DNA from: an uncultured Tenacibaculum sp. | GTDB taxonomy: Bacteria > Bacteroidota > Bacteroidia > Flavobacteriales > Flavobacteriaceae | Length of the DNA: 64,000 nucleotides | Direction of reading: 5' to 3' | Assembly: GCF_947499065.1 (NCBI RefSeq) | Contig: NZ_CANMMT010000007.1 | Coordinates: forward strand, 62,001-126,000 | Shown: positions 18,650 to 26,887 of the stretch, in pieces | Position numbering within the stretch: the first letter of the stretch is position 1 | How the letters are laid out: the number at the start of each line of letters is the position of its first letter | The notes under the pieces: generated by a model | The model's input: the letters and a program-made list of their open reading frames with translations, nothing else | Database searches by the model: none | Told to the model about the DNA's origin: nothing | Position numbers and translations under genes: made by a program

Positions 18650-18955
18650 ATGGCAAAGAAAAAGAAGAAAACCTCCGGTAATCCAAAATGGTATGAAGAG
18701 CCTATAAAAAAATGGTTTGCTATTATTTCTGGTTTCGTTTTTATCGCTGGCTTAGGTTATGCTTTTGCGAGGATTCAATCAAGTCTAGAATTTCGAATGG
18801 AAAAATTTGAGATAAAGCAAGATTTTAATGAAAAACTGCAAAAACAAATTAATGCCTGTAAAGAAGAAAAACAATCACTTCAAAATCAACGAGTAAAATT
18901 AATTGAAAACGTAGTAAAAAGACTAGAAAATAAAATAAATGGAGACAAGCAATAA
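18650..18955 (+). CDS. Small single-pass membrane protein with coiled coil
   Basis: 101 residues. Basic N-terminus (MAKKKKKTSGNPKWYEEP), one membrane helix (about 25-43) and a polar coiled coil rich in Glu/Lys/Gln to the end. No family recognised. It overlaps the next gene by 17 nt, and both proteins are membrane-anchored coiled coils, so they probably act as a pair. A shared-design promoter lies upstream. Confidence 0.65.
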   Translation: MAKKKKKTSGNPKWYEEPIKKWFAIISGFVFIAGLGYAFARIQSSLEFRMEKFEIKQDFNEKLQKQINACKEEKQSLQNQRVKLIENVVKRLENKINGDKQ

Positions 18956-19631
18956 AAATTTCTTAAAAATTATTGTAATTGTTCTTTCCATTGGATTGGT
19001 AATTGCAATAGGAATTTCAAGTTTATTATATTTTGACAACAAGAATCTTGAAAATCAAGTTTTAAAAAGAGAAAAACTTATTAAAAAAACTTTTTTAGAA
19101 GAGGATGCTTTAAATTCTAAAAAAACTAAATCGGACAGTATAATTAAAAAATATATTCAAGATTGTAATATTTTAATTAATAACAAAAAAGTTTCGACAG
19201 AAGAATTACTTGAGTTTATAAATAGTCAATTGAAATCAATAGAAAAACTTAAAGCTGAAAACTCTAAACTTAACGATTCGGTTAAGATATATAAATCTTA
19301 TGTTAAACTTTCAAAGTCTAATTTGAATGTTGATTATAAAACTTACAAAAAAGACAACAAGTTATTTTCTGAAATAATTATCCCATCAGATTCACTAGAA
19401 ATATACAGACGATTATATAAGTTGATGGAAAAAAATTACGGAATATCATATGATGTAAAAAGTGATAAGGAATATAGGTATTACTCTAGTAAGGTCACAA
19501 AACTAGACTCTGCACTTTATGTTTATAAATACTATAAACATGTTTTAAGTGGAGATTCTATAGGAAACATAATCATTAAATTGCCAAAAAACAGAAAAAG
19601 GAATAATTCTAAACATAAAAAAACAGATTAA
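18939..19631 (+). CDS. Membrane-anchored coiled-coil protein
   Basis: 230 residues. One N-terminal membrane helix (about 8-31), a long coiled coil (about 35-120), then a more compact tail with a Tyr-rich stretch and a basic end (KLPKNRKRNNSKHKK). The large part probably faces the periplasm, judged from few positive charges after the helix; this is inference. Function unknown. It overlaps the gene before it. If the neighbouring inverted-repeat segment flips, the RadA-like ATPase domain would be placed on this strand downstream of it. Confidence 0.65.
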   Translation: METSNKNFLKIIVIVLSIGLVIAIGISSLLYFDNKNLENQVLKREKLIKKTFLEEDALNSKKTKSDSIIKKYIQDCNILINNKKVSTEELLEFINSQLKSIEKLKAENSKLNDSVKIYKSYVKLSKSNLNVDYKTYKKDNKLFSEIIIPSDSLEIYRRLYKLMEKNYGISYDVKSDKEYRYYSSKVTKLDSALYVYKYYKHVLSGDSIGNIIIKLPKNRKRNNSKHKKTD

Positions 19632-19712
19632 AATTAGAGCTAATTTGAAATCTCTAAAGTCTTAAAACCTATAGTTTTTTAAATCCCTTTGCAACAAAAC
19701 ACCAACAAACTT

Positions 19713-19881
19713 GCAACAAAATGAATTTAAGGAGGGTACTCCGCAAACCCCTATAAATACTGGGTTTTCTCCAACTGTTGCAACAGAGAGCAACAAAACT
19801 GCAACAAACTTGCAACAAAACTCCAACAAAATTGCAACAAAACCGCAACAAAATTTAGAGCCTGCAACAAAATTGCAACAG
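19713..19881 (+). repeat. Inverted repeat copy, left (with 20739-20907)
   Basis: 169 bp that match the complement of 20739-20907 with five differences, including 117 bp without any mismatch (19756-19872). The sequence is built from short gcaacaaaa-like units that encode the Gln/Asn/Lys/Thr linker of the 800-residue protein. The reading frame here runs only to a stop at about 19908 and lacks an ATG, so it is probably not a gene in this orientation. Confidence 0.9.
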
Positions 19882-19908
19882 ACATCAACAATTTTGCAAC
19901 AGTTTTAA

Positions 19909-19940
19909 AAATAAAAAACCCACTCTAAGATTGAGTGGGA
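19909..19940 (-). terminator. Intrinsic terminator of the late operon
   Basis: The stem cccactc/gagtggg (19919-19925 with 19933-19939) is followed leftward by a long T-run. It ends the leftward transcription unit whose last gene stops at 20001, and it lies inside the segment between the inverted repeats. Confidence 0.85.
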
Positions 19941-20000
19941 AAATTGCTATGAAAAAGAAAGTTTAACAGCGTCTTGTTAAACTTAAATACAATATAGGAA

Positions 20001-22403
20001 TTATAAATTTAAAACAATCTCTTTTTCTTCAGTTATTAATTGCTGATAAAATGGACTATACTTTAAATCAGAAAGAGGATTATAATCGTTGTATCTATTT
20101 TTATGATTATAGATGTAATTGTTTTTAAAATCGTCACGATCTACAACACCTTTTAAAATGATATCACCATCATAAGCAACATTAGAACCACCTCTCATTT
20201 TACCATCCTTGGTTCTTTGGTTGATAATCATAAAGACTTTTCCATGAAATTTTTTACGGAAGTCCTTATCTATTTTAGCTCTACTGTTTAACTCCAAAAC
20301 TTTAGCCCAACTATCAACTATAATTAAATCGAAGTAATCAATGTTATCAATGATTAATTTAAAGTTTTCTTCTTTAGTTAAGTCTGCATTATCTTCAACA
20401 ACTGTAACCAATTTTTGCGTTTCTTCAGTAAAGTATTTACGCTGCTTTGATTTTGAAAGCTCATTGTTTGCCCCTTCTTCAAAACTAAATATTACACCTT
20501 TATATCCTGATTCAGCAAAAGCATTTGCAAATTGATAAGCGGTGTGTGTTTTTCCTCCTCCTTCTTCAGAATCTAAAGTAATTACTAACGAACCTCTTTT
20601 CTTCTTTTCAATTTTTCCTAAGAATTTAGATAAATCTTGATTCTTTAAAATGAAATATTCAGAAGGAGCTTCTTCAGAGTTTAATAATTCATAAGAGGTT
20701 TTAAATGGATTCTTCTTTTGTTGCTCATTTGTTGCAAGCTGTTGCACTTTTGTTGCAGGCTCTAAATTTTGTTGCGGTTTTGTTGCAATTTTGTTGGAGT
20801 TTTGTTGCAAGTTTGTTGCAGTTTTGTTGCTCTCTGTTGCAACAGTTGGAGAAAACCCAGTATTCATAAGGGTTTGAGGAGCACCCTCCTTAAATTCATT
20901 TTGTTGCAGTTTTGTTGCACTTTTGTTGCTCTCTGTTGCAACAAACGTTTCCTTTTTTGGTGGTAAAGTAATAAATACTTCTTTAGTTGGAGGTAAATCA
21001 ACAATAATTTCAGCAGCATTCATTCCTACAACTTCTTTTTTTCTAGCTGCTTTATTTTTTGTTGTTTCTGATGTTTTCTTGGATGCTGTTTTTAATAAAC
21101 CATGTAAATACTTTGGAACTCCTTCTTCATCACGTTGTAAAATAAAATCAGTTGCTTTTTGTGCCTGTGAACTAGCTCTAAAAATTAACTTATTATCGTT
21201 TTTAAGATGCTTTAAAGCTCTTTTCCATCCTTTTATATATTCTGCATGATTTGAATCATTACGCCACATAATACCCGCTTCAGCACTTAAAAAAACAGCT
21301 CCAAATTCTGCCACTAATTCTTCCTTTGCATAATCAGCATCGCCAAACTTTGTTCCAGGAACAAAACGATCTAATCTCTTTTTGTGTCCTGTACTATGAA
21401 TAAACTCATGAAACAAAGTTCTATAGTAATCTTCCTTAGTTTCAAAATCGTTTAACTTAGGTATTTGTACAAAATCCTTAGTCGGTGTATAATACGCTCG
21501 ATCTCCACCATGTTTTAAAGGTGGTTTTGGAGTTGGGTAAGCTTTAACGATTGCTTCAGCAGTTGCTATTTTTTCTTTATCCGTTTTAGCAAATTCTTTT
21601 CTATATTCATCTAATTTAAAATCTATTCCCTCGATATCAGCTCCATTAAATACTCTATAGTATTTTAATAATGGTACAATTGATTGACTTATAAAAGAAT
21701 CTAAACTACCTCCATTTTGAAAGTGTTTAATTTTACTTTGATGTTTTTTGATGTAAGTAACAAATCTTTTTACATCATAAGTACCAATTTTTAACTTATG
21801 TTCATCTTGTTGAAAGATGAATAGTTTTGTAAAATAAACTACCTCATGACTTTTTGAACCTTTTTTAATTTTACCTTTAAGTTTTTCTACTTGCTTAAAG
21901 GTTAAAAAATAAGGGTTCTCAAAACTTTTCATTCCAAAAGTTGTTAAAAGAGCATGGTTTATCCCTCTATATGGTTTTTTGGAAATAAAATTTACAGGGT
22001 ACATAAACTCGTTAATTGTTTCCTGCCATCTTTTTACATATCCATGCCCAGTTGCTTCCTCTATTAAATCAATCATTTTATCAGTAATCATCTGATAAAT
22101 ATCTTCAGCATTGATTTTCCCATTCATTCCCAAGGCAACATCTTTTACAGGCTTGGAATATAAAGGTATTCCCATTCCTTGGAGTTGGTTTACATTTACA
22201 TGTTTTACCTTTTTTGATAGCTCAATAAAAAACTCCTGATCTGGAAACTCTTTTAATATGTTTTTAATTTTACCATGCATAAAACGAGCTTCTTCAGTAG
22301 TGTTTTTTACTACTGATAATTTCTTTAAATAAGATTCTAAGAAAACTCTAGTTACTTTGGTTTTATCTAATTCGTTGTATTGTTTTATAAGTGATTCTAA
22401 CAT
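20001..22403 (-). CDS. ArdC-like metallopeptidase fused to a RadA-like ATPase
   Basis: 800 residues in three parts. The first (about 1-440) is ArdC-like: a ssDNA-binding segment with KKPYRGINHALL and ENPYFLTFKQ, then a zincin domain with HEFIHSTGH (near 331) and the downstream EELVAEFGAVFL. The second is a low-complexity Gln/Asn/Thr linker (about 480-575). The third (about 580-800) is a RecA-fold ATPase with Walker A EEGGGKTHTAY (near 616), Walker B YFDLIIVDSWAK and a KNRYN motif (near 769) like the KNRFG of RadA. ArdC proteins protect incoming DNA from restriction. The last gene of the leftward late series, 7 nt after the previous one. An inverted duplicate of the linker lies downstream. Confidence 0.82.
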   Translation of the reverse strand: MLESLIKQYNELDKTKVTRVFLESYLKKLSVVKNTTEEARFMHGKIKNILKEFPDQEFFIELSKKVKHVNVNQLQGMGIPLYSKPVKDVALGMNGKINAEDIYQMITDKMIDLIEEATGHGYVKRWQETINEFMYPVNFISKKPYRGINHALLTTFGMKSFENPYFLTFKQVEKLKGKIKKGSKSHEVVYFTKLFIFQQDEHKLKIGTYDVKRFVTYIKKHQSKIKHFQNGGSLDSFISQSIVPLLKYYRVFNGADIEGIDFKLDEYRKEFAKTDKEKIATAEAIVKAYPTPKPPLKHGGDRAYYTPTKDFVQIPKLNDFETKEDYYRTLFHEFIHSTGHKKRLDRFVPGTKFGDADYAKEELVAEFGAVFLSAEAGIMWRNDSNHAEYIKGWKRALKHLKNDNKLIFRASSQAQKATDFILQRDEEGVPKYLHGLLKTASKKTSETTKNKAARKKEVVGMNAAEIIVDLPPTKEVFITLPPKKETFVATESNKSATKLQQNEFKEGAPQTLMNTGFSPTVATESNKTATNLQQNSNKIATKPQQNLEPATKVQQLATNEQQKKNPFKTSYELLNSEEAPSEYFILKNQDLSKFLGKIEKKKRGSLVITLDSEEGGGKTHTAYQFANAFAESGYKGVIFSFEEGANNELSKSKQRKYFTEETQKLVTVVEDNADLTKEENFKLIIDNIDYFDLIIVDSWAKVLELNSRAKIDKDFRKKFHGKVFMIINQRTKDGKMRGGSNVAYDGDIILKGVVDRDDFKNNYIYNHKNRYNDYNPLSDLKYSPFYQQLITEEKEIVLNL
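20739..20907 (-). repeat. Inverted repeat copy, right (within the ATPase fusion gene)
   Basis: It encodes the linker of the 800-residue protein and is the near-identical inverse of 19713-19881. The 857 bp between the copies encode the RadA-like domain and the operon terminator. Confidence 0.9.
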
Positions 22404-22410
22404 AAATTTT

Positions 22411-22869
22411 TTAAGCTATTAATTCAAAGTGTTTTCCTAATGATTCAAATTGAAGTTTAATCAATAATTTTTCTTCAATATTTCCCTGGAATAAATCTAA
22501 ATTTGAAAGAAGATTTTTAACTGGTAATTGTGTAGGCACGTCTTTAATTTCTACAGTTCGTTTTCCTGGTATTTGAATGTTAGAAAGATTAGCTGTTGCT
22601 GTTCCTAAAAAAGCATTATTTCTTTTGTTATAGAACTTAATTTGATGCAGTTTAAGCAGCTTATAAGTATTAATCCCTATATGTTCATTTGTTGGATTAT
22701 GTATGCTAAAAGATAATTTAAAATTTATCTGTTTTATACTTACATCTAAACCACTCAAACCACTTATTTTCAACTGTAATTTTCCCGCAGATTCTTTGAC
22801 TTTATTCACTTTTACAAGTGTATAAACCCCAATACCTGCAATAGCTCCTAATATTACTTTTTTCATCAT
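22411..22869 (-). CDS. LEA14-like membrane-anchored protein
   Basis: 152 residues. An N-terminal hydrophobic helix (about 3-20) is followed by a beta-sandwich of the LEA type 2 kind: KLSFSIHNPTNEHIGI, then QIPGKRTVEIKDV. Such domains are widespread lipid- or protein-contact modules with no enzymatic role. In this place, between the spike and the ArdC fusion and within 2 and 7 nt of them, it may be a virion membrane protein. Element-specific function is inferred only from context. Confidence 0.7.
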   Translation of the reverse strand: MMKKVILGAIAGIGVYTLVKVNKVKESAGKLQLKISGLSGLDVSIKQINFKLSFSIHNPTNEHIGINTYKLLKLHQIKFYNKRNNAFLGTATANLSNIQIPGKRTVEIKDVPTQLPVKNLLSNLDLFQGNIEEKLLIKLQFESLGKHFELIA

Positions 22870-22871
22870 TT

Positions 22872-23918
22872 TTAGAAGGTATAAACGTTAGTTTTATATG
22901 ATCCCGAAACTAGTATCATTCCATTAGTAAAAATTGTATTCGTAAATGTATCTACTGTTACATCTACACTTCTAAACTGTATTGAGTTAGCAACTACATA
23001 AGCTTTAATCCTTGCTACATCAGCACTTGAAATATTACTACCTCTAAAAGCCCCTATTGAAATTGCATCGTTATAATCACAAGGAAAAGGCATCCCTACA
23101 ATATCTAAAGAACCTGCTGGGTTTCCTTGGGTACTAATACCACTCATTAAAATTCGAAAGTTTACAGTATTACCAAACCTTTCATATTCTGCTTTTAGAG
23201 TTGTAAATGAATGTGTTGCTGAATTCCCTGAAACTTTTAACTCTGGAGTAAACGTTCCTTCTTTGTAAAAATCAGGCTTTATTAAAGGAGTATTCTCCAA
23301 AGAATATACATATACATTTCTAGGATGAAACCCTTCCTGATTAGGTAGAAATGTTGAAAAACGAGCATTTGAAGTTGCTCCAGTAACTTTATAAACTACA
23401 TAATCATCTACTTTGATTTCAGTAGTTTTTTCTAAAACAAAAGCATCAGGAACCTGATTTGCTTCATCATAATAATGAATCCCTATTTTGGTACTATCTT
23501 TTAGATACTTCCAGTTTACATTACTAGAGGAAACTTTTTTATAAACCAATAAATAATTTCCTGAAACAGAACCATCATTGTAGTTTTTTAAAGCCACAAT
23601 ACTAGAAGTATTTAAAGCAGGAACGCTTGATTTATTCATTAGAAGTTTAAAGGGTAGTGAAACATTTCTCCAAGAAATAAGAGTTTTTAATTTCTTTACT
23701 TCAGCAGGAGTAAATTGTTCTTCATTCCATTTTTTTATTGATTGTGGAGTGATACTACTTAGTATTGACAAATCAGGAAGATTCTCATTGTTTTCTTGAA
23801 TTAAAGCATTAATTAACCTAACATTATCTTCACTTAATGTTGCTAAATCAGTTCCTTTAACTTGTGTTCCATTAACTCCGTATTTTCCTTTACCAGTTTT
23901 TAATATATATGTATTCAT
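22872..23918 (-). CDS. Spike/receptor-binding protein with fibre-type tip
   Basis: 348 residues, no signal peptide. The N-terminal part (about 1-150) is helical then beta. The C-terminal part (about 215-348) has the pattern common at the tips of phage fibres: GTFTPELKV, then a strand set with FGNTVNFRILMSGI and LDIVGMPFP. In phages this tip binds the host surface. Here it lies in a series of small structural-looking genes rather than beside tail genes. I assign a receptor-binding role from the tip pattern; the rest of the protein is unfamiliar. Confidence 0.7.
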   Translation of the reverse strand: MNTYILKTGKGKYGVNGTQVKGTDLATLSEDNVRLINALIQENNENLPDLSILSSITPQSIKKWNEEQFTPAEVKKLKTLISWRNVSLPFKLLMNKSSVPALNTSSIVALKNYNDGSVSGNYLLVYKKVSSSNVNWKYLKDSTKIGIHYYDEANQVPDAFVLEKTTEIKVDDYVVYKVTGATSNARFSTFLPNQEGFHPRNVYVYSLENTPLIKPDFYKEGTFTPELKVSGNSATHSFTTLKAEYERFGNTVNFRILMSGISTQGNPAGSLDIVGMPFPCDYNDAISIGAFRGSNISSADVARIKAYVVANSIQFRSVDVTVDTFTNTIFTNGMILVSGSYKTNVYTF

Positions 23919-23936
23919 GATTTTTTCTAAAACTTA

Positions 23937-24416
23937 TTATTTTCCTCCCCCTTCTACTGGTCCACCTTGAATAAAATGACCAACTCTAACTATTAAAATT
24001 TCATCTTCTTTAAGGTCAATAGAGTACTCATTTATTTGAGTTGCTAAAGCATCTTTATTTGAAGTACCTAAAGGAACATTTACCGATGGTAATTCAATCT
24101 CTACAATCTTATTGTTTTGATTTATGCTTGCACCTGGGGTACTTGAGTTAGCAGCTCCACTAAAAAAACCTCGTGCAGCAAACTCAGCAATTAAACCATC
24201 AGCATCCTTTGCTTCAAAAGTATCTTCTAACTCATTTAAAGGAATATAAAAGTTATTGAATTCAGGCTCTTCTGGATTCGGCTCTATTATTACACCACCT
24301 GGTTCTTTTGAAACAACTCTACGGATTGATGAGTAACTTGTTTTTGAATTTCCATTTTCAACTACAGTTACCAGGGTAATATTATTTATTTTACTTATTT
24401 TAATTACTCTACTCAT
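23937..24416 (-). CDS. Unknown late protein, possible virion component
   Basis: 159 residues. Starts with short beta strands (MSRVIKISKINNITLVTVVE), has an acidic Pro-rich bridge (IIEPNPEEPEF), and ends with a strand-rich part and GGPVEGGGK. No signal or membrane helix. It shares one base with the stop of the preceding gene and is followed by the spike gene, so it may be an adaptor for the spike. Family not recognised. Confidence 0.55.
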   Translation of the reverse strand: MSRVIKISKINNITLVTVVENGNSKTSYSSIRRVVSKEPGGVIIEPNPEEPEFNNFYIPLNELEDTFEAKDADGLIAEFAARGFFSGAANSSTPGASINQNNKIVEIELPSVNVPLGTSNKDALATQINEYSIDLKEDEILIVRVGHFIQGGPVEGGGK

Positions 24417-24949
24417 TATGAATATTGTTTTTTACAGCTACAAGGCTTTTTTTGTGTATTGGTATTAGGTCTTGATACTTGTGGTTGAGTTACACCTGGT
24501 CTTTGTTGATTCTCATTTCTAATAATTTCAGGTTGATATCCTCTTTTAACAGTATAACCAAAAACGGAATAGGTAACTGCCATTATTGTCTGATTCGTAT
24601 TGTTCTGAGCGTTCCTATAGGCTTTTATCGAAATAGGAATCTGAGAGTTTGCAACGATTTTTTTATGCAATTCACAACCTTGAACTTTCCAAATATGGTT
24701 ATCAAAAAACAGTTCTATGTTTTCAATCTTATAAGGAATGTTAAGCCCACTCAAAGGACTAATAAATGTTATGATATCACGTTCATTTTTTTGAACTAAA
24801 ACAATTCTAAATTTTACTGAATTAATAAAGTTTTCAAACTTTATGTATTTAGCGTATCCAATAATTGCAATTGCAATTGTTGCTAATATTCCAGTAGGGA
24901 ATGACCCTTTTTGCTCTTGTTTTTTCTTAGGTAATTTTGTTTTTTCCAT
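24416..24949 (-). CDS. Membrane-anchored late protein with Cys-rich tail
   Basis: 177 residues. A basic N-terminus, one membrane helix (about 19-35), then a beta-rich domain (KFRIVLVQKNERDIITFISP and following) that could be another LEA-like sandwich, a Pro/Gln/Asn-rich linker, and an end KKPCSCKKQYS. Family not recognised. The single helix plus exposed beta domain would suit a membrane protein under or in a capsid. Tightly packed with its neighbours (4 nt from the one upstream, 1 nt overlap downstream). Confidence 0.55.
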   Translation of the reverse strand: MEKTKLPKKKQEQKGSFPTGILATIAIAIIGYAKYIKFENFINSVKFRIVLVQKNERDIITFISPLSGLNIPYKIENIELFFDNHIWKVQGCELHKKIVANSQIPISIKAYRNAQNNTNQTIMAVTYSVFGYTVKRGYQPEIIRNENQQRPGVTQPQVSRPNTNTQKKPCSCKKQYS

Positions 24950-24953
24950 TTTC

Positions 24954-25553
24954 TTAATTTAAAGGGATTCCTATTTTTACTTTAAAATATGCAGTTCCTT
25001 TCACGCCTATTGGTTCTATATATCCAACTCCTGCACCTATCCGAAATTTGTTTTTAATGGTATAATCAACACTTGCTTCAGCTCCAATAAGTGAACTATT
25101 AAAACTTAGTAAGGGGCTAACATTTAAAAACAGCGTGTTTTTGGTCTTTTCTGTAAATATTTCTCGTTCTATAAGCTTAGTTATTATTGAATCATTTGTA
25201 ATAACTTTTAGATTGTGTTTTAAAACCTTTCCTTCAGAAAAAATGGTGGAATAAACCTTGGCGTTAGAAAGATTAAAAGTGTCTTTACTTTTTACAACTT
25301 TTTTCAAAACTTCACTTTCTTTACGTGGCTTTTTAACGTACTCAAGTATTACTTTTTTAATAGTATCATACACTACAAATTCTTTTCTATGAATAATTGT
25401 ATCATGTGAAATACTATCCTTTCTTTGTTTTACTTCTTTAGTAATTGTGGTTTTCTCTGTTGTTCTTGATTCTTGTTTAACACAAGTATTTAAGTTAAAC
25501 CCTAGTATAAAAACAATAAGTACAAACAGAATATATTTTATCAAATCTTTCAT
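24954..25553 (-). CDS. Spanin-like secreted or membrane-anchored protein
   Basis: 199 residues. An N-terminal membrane/signal helix (about 5-22) ends in FNLNTCVKQ, which could be a lipobox or an anchored end. A polar, strand-prone and coiled middle (about 30-150) leads to a C-terminal region with porin-like alternating strands (FRIGAGVGYIEPIGVKGTAYF). In Bacteroidota phages such a gene next to lysozyme and holin is usually an Rz-like lysis protein. It overlaps the holin-like gene by 4 nt (ATGA). Lysis role is inferred from position. Confidence 0.55.
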   Translation of the reverse strand: MKDLIKYILFVLIVFILGFNLNTCVKQESRTTEKTTITKEVKQRKDSISHDTIIHRKEFVVYDTIKKVILEYVKKPRKESEVLKKVVKSKDTFNLSNAKVYSTIFSEGKVLKHNLKVITNDSIITKLIEREIFTEKTKNTLFLNVSPLLSFNSSLIGAEASVDYTIKNKFRIGAGVGYIEPIGVKGTAYFKVKIGIPLN

Positions 25554-25864
25554 TTTCTTGTTGGAATTAAATTTTTAATAAATTCAAAATCTGAACTCAA
25601 CTTTAAAATTAATTGCACCAAATTCATAGAAGTTAGCCCAATTAAAAAACCAACTCCATAGGATGAGTTTTCAGAAAATTTACAATAATCTACAACTACA
25701 GGAGTTAAGTAAGCTGTTGTCATTGCACCTCCAAAGGCACGAAATAGATAGTTTAAAAATCCTTTTTTATCTTCTGCTTTTGCACCTATAATTCCAGAGA
25801 CACCCCCTACAATTAAAAAGCCTAATTTGATTCCTAAATAATCAAGTATCTCTTGTGTTGTCAT
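25550..25864 (-). CDS. Holin-like membrane protein
   Basis: 104 residues with two or three hydrophobic segments (about 13-30, 45-62, 72-90) and short loops, the size and shape of a small phage holin. It lies 63 nt after the lysozyme gene and overlaps the next gene by 4 nt. Sequence alone does not give a named holin family, so the call rests on topology and place in a lysis cassette. Confidence 0.6.
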   Translation of the reverse strand: MTTQEILDYLGIKLGFLIVGGVSGIIGAKAEDKKGFLNYLFRAFGGAMTTAYLTPVVVDYCKFSENSSYGVGFLIGLTSMNLVQLILKLSSDFEFIKNLIPTRK

Positions 25865-25936
25865 TGTCTTTTTGTTTTATTCTATAAAATGTATAACCAA
25901 TGCCTAGTAGGAAGAGTGATGTAATTATTAGGCTAC
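25842..25936 (-). other. Open -1 frame after the lysozyme: possible hydrophobic extension
   Basis: The lysozyme gene ends in a run of nine A (25937-25945) just before its stop. The -1 frame from that run stays open through the whole gap to the holin gene and 23 nt into it. It encodes SSLIITSLFLLGIGYTFYR then a charged tail, a typical membrane helix. The frame has no ATG, GTG or TTG of its own. Slippage on the A-run, in transcription or translation, would join it to the lysozyme. Confidence 0.45.
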
Positions 25937-26494
25937 TTTTTTTTTAATTACAATGTTGAATTTTTCAGATAATAAGCGTAACCTACGTAGCCAACTTTTA
26001 CCATGATGATTAAAATCAGGACGACTTTCGTAATATGCTTTTCTTGCTAATCCAACTTCAATAAATAACTTTTTATAGTCTACTGAATTAACCGCAGCTA
26101 AAGTTTTAGCACCAAAAAGTCCATCTACTTTTAAGCTTTTACCAAACTCTTTATTTAAAACACGTTGAACGATTTTTGTAATTTTATAAGGCTGAGAGTT
26201 TATTGCATGATCTGCAATAGTTTCAGCTACTTCTTGACTGTCTATATAATCCCCTAAAACCTTATCCCAAAACTCATTTTTAAAAAGAATATGAGCTTCT
26301 TGTTGAGTAATATTAAGCATATCCTGCTGCGTTGGAGGTCTACCAATTACGCTTTCATAAAAACGTGCTGAAATACCAAAATTTGTTCCTACTAATTCAT
26401 CTTTAGAATTATAGTTTCCCCAATCTGTTGGGATATTCTGATAACCTCCTTCATGACTTTGAATTGAGGCTTTAAAAATCTCATAATTTGCCAT
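25928..26494 (-). CDS. GH108-type phage lysozyme (endolysin)
   Basis: 188 residues. The N-terminal muramidase part has the family start SIQSHEGGYQNIPTDWGN with catalytic Glu in HEGGY, then TNFGIS and YDIDSQEVAETIADHAIN-type helices. A C-terminal peptidoglycan-binding segment includes LKVDGLFGAKTLAAVN. These enzymes cut cell-wall glycan for release of phage. The start overlaps the stop of the gene before it by one base. It ends in IKKKVA encoded by nine A, a slippage-prone run (see 25842-25936). Confidence 0.85.
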   Translation of the reverse strand: MANYEIFKASIQSHEGGYQNIPTDWGNYNSKDELVGTNFGISARFYESVIGRPPTQQDMLNITQQEAHILFKNEFWDKVLGDYIDSQEVAETIADHAINSQPYKITKIVQRVLNKEFGKSLKVDGLFGAKTLAAVNSVDYKKLFIEVGLARKAYYESRPDFNHHGKSWLRRLRLLSEKFNIVIKKKVA

Positions 26495-26886
26495 TATAAA
26501 ACTACTTTTTGAACGTTCTTATTTTCCTTTTTTTCTTCATCATTACCTGACAATAAGACTATAAATCCTAAAGTTGCTGCTGCAATACCTGCTATTTTCC
26601 AACCTAAATAACTTTTCTTTTTTGGTGGAAGTGTTATTTCAACTTCGTCTAACATTTCAAAATTGGCATCCAATTTTAAAACACCAGGTACTTCTGCAAC
26701 TGGAATTGTTTTAATTCCTTTACCTAAATGCGAAAAATTCAATTTTGCTGAACCACCAACATTTAAAGCATAATTCCCATCTATATCAGTAGTAGTTCCA
26801 ATTGAGGGATTTCCTACAACTGATACATGAACACCAGGTATTCCCATACCCGTTTCATCAATTATTTTTCCTTGTTTTCTAAACAT
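26494..26886 (-). CDS. CarboxypepD_reg-like domain with C-terminal membrane helix
   Basis: 130 residues. An N-terminal beta-sandwich of the carboxypeptidase-regulatory type (GKIIDETGMGIPGVHVSVVG, then GTTTDIDGNYALNV), normally the first domain of TonB-linked outer-membrane receptors, is followed by VEITLPPKKK, one membrane helix (about 93-112) and a charged end. No signal peptide. In a phage-like operon it is out of its usual place and may serve as a virion surface or membrane domain. The ITLPPKK motif recurs in the 800-residue ArdC fusion. Confidence 0.65.
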   Translation of the reverse strand: MFRKQGKIIDETGMGIPGVHVSVVGNPSIGTTTDIDGNYALNVGGSAKLNFSHLGKGIKTIPVAEVPGVLKLDANFEMLDEVEITLPPKKKSYLGWKIAGIAAATLGFIVLLSGNDEEKKENKNVQKVVL

Positions 26887-26887
26887 T

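Noticed and set aside
19685..19905. CRISPR array
   Set aside because: The gcaacaaaa units are 9-12 nt, directly adjacent and encode a linker; there are no spacers and no cas genes.
19711..19908. Small plus-strand gene of 65 codons
   Set aside because: It has no ATG start, is built from the linker repeat and is the inverted copy of part of the 800-residue gene.
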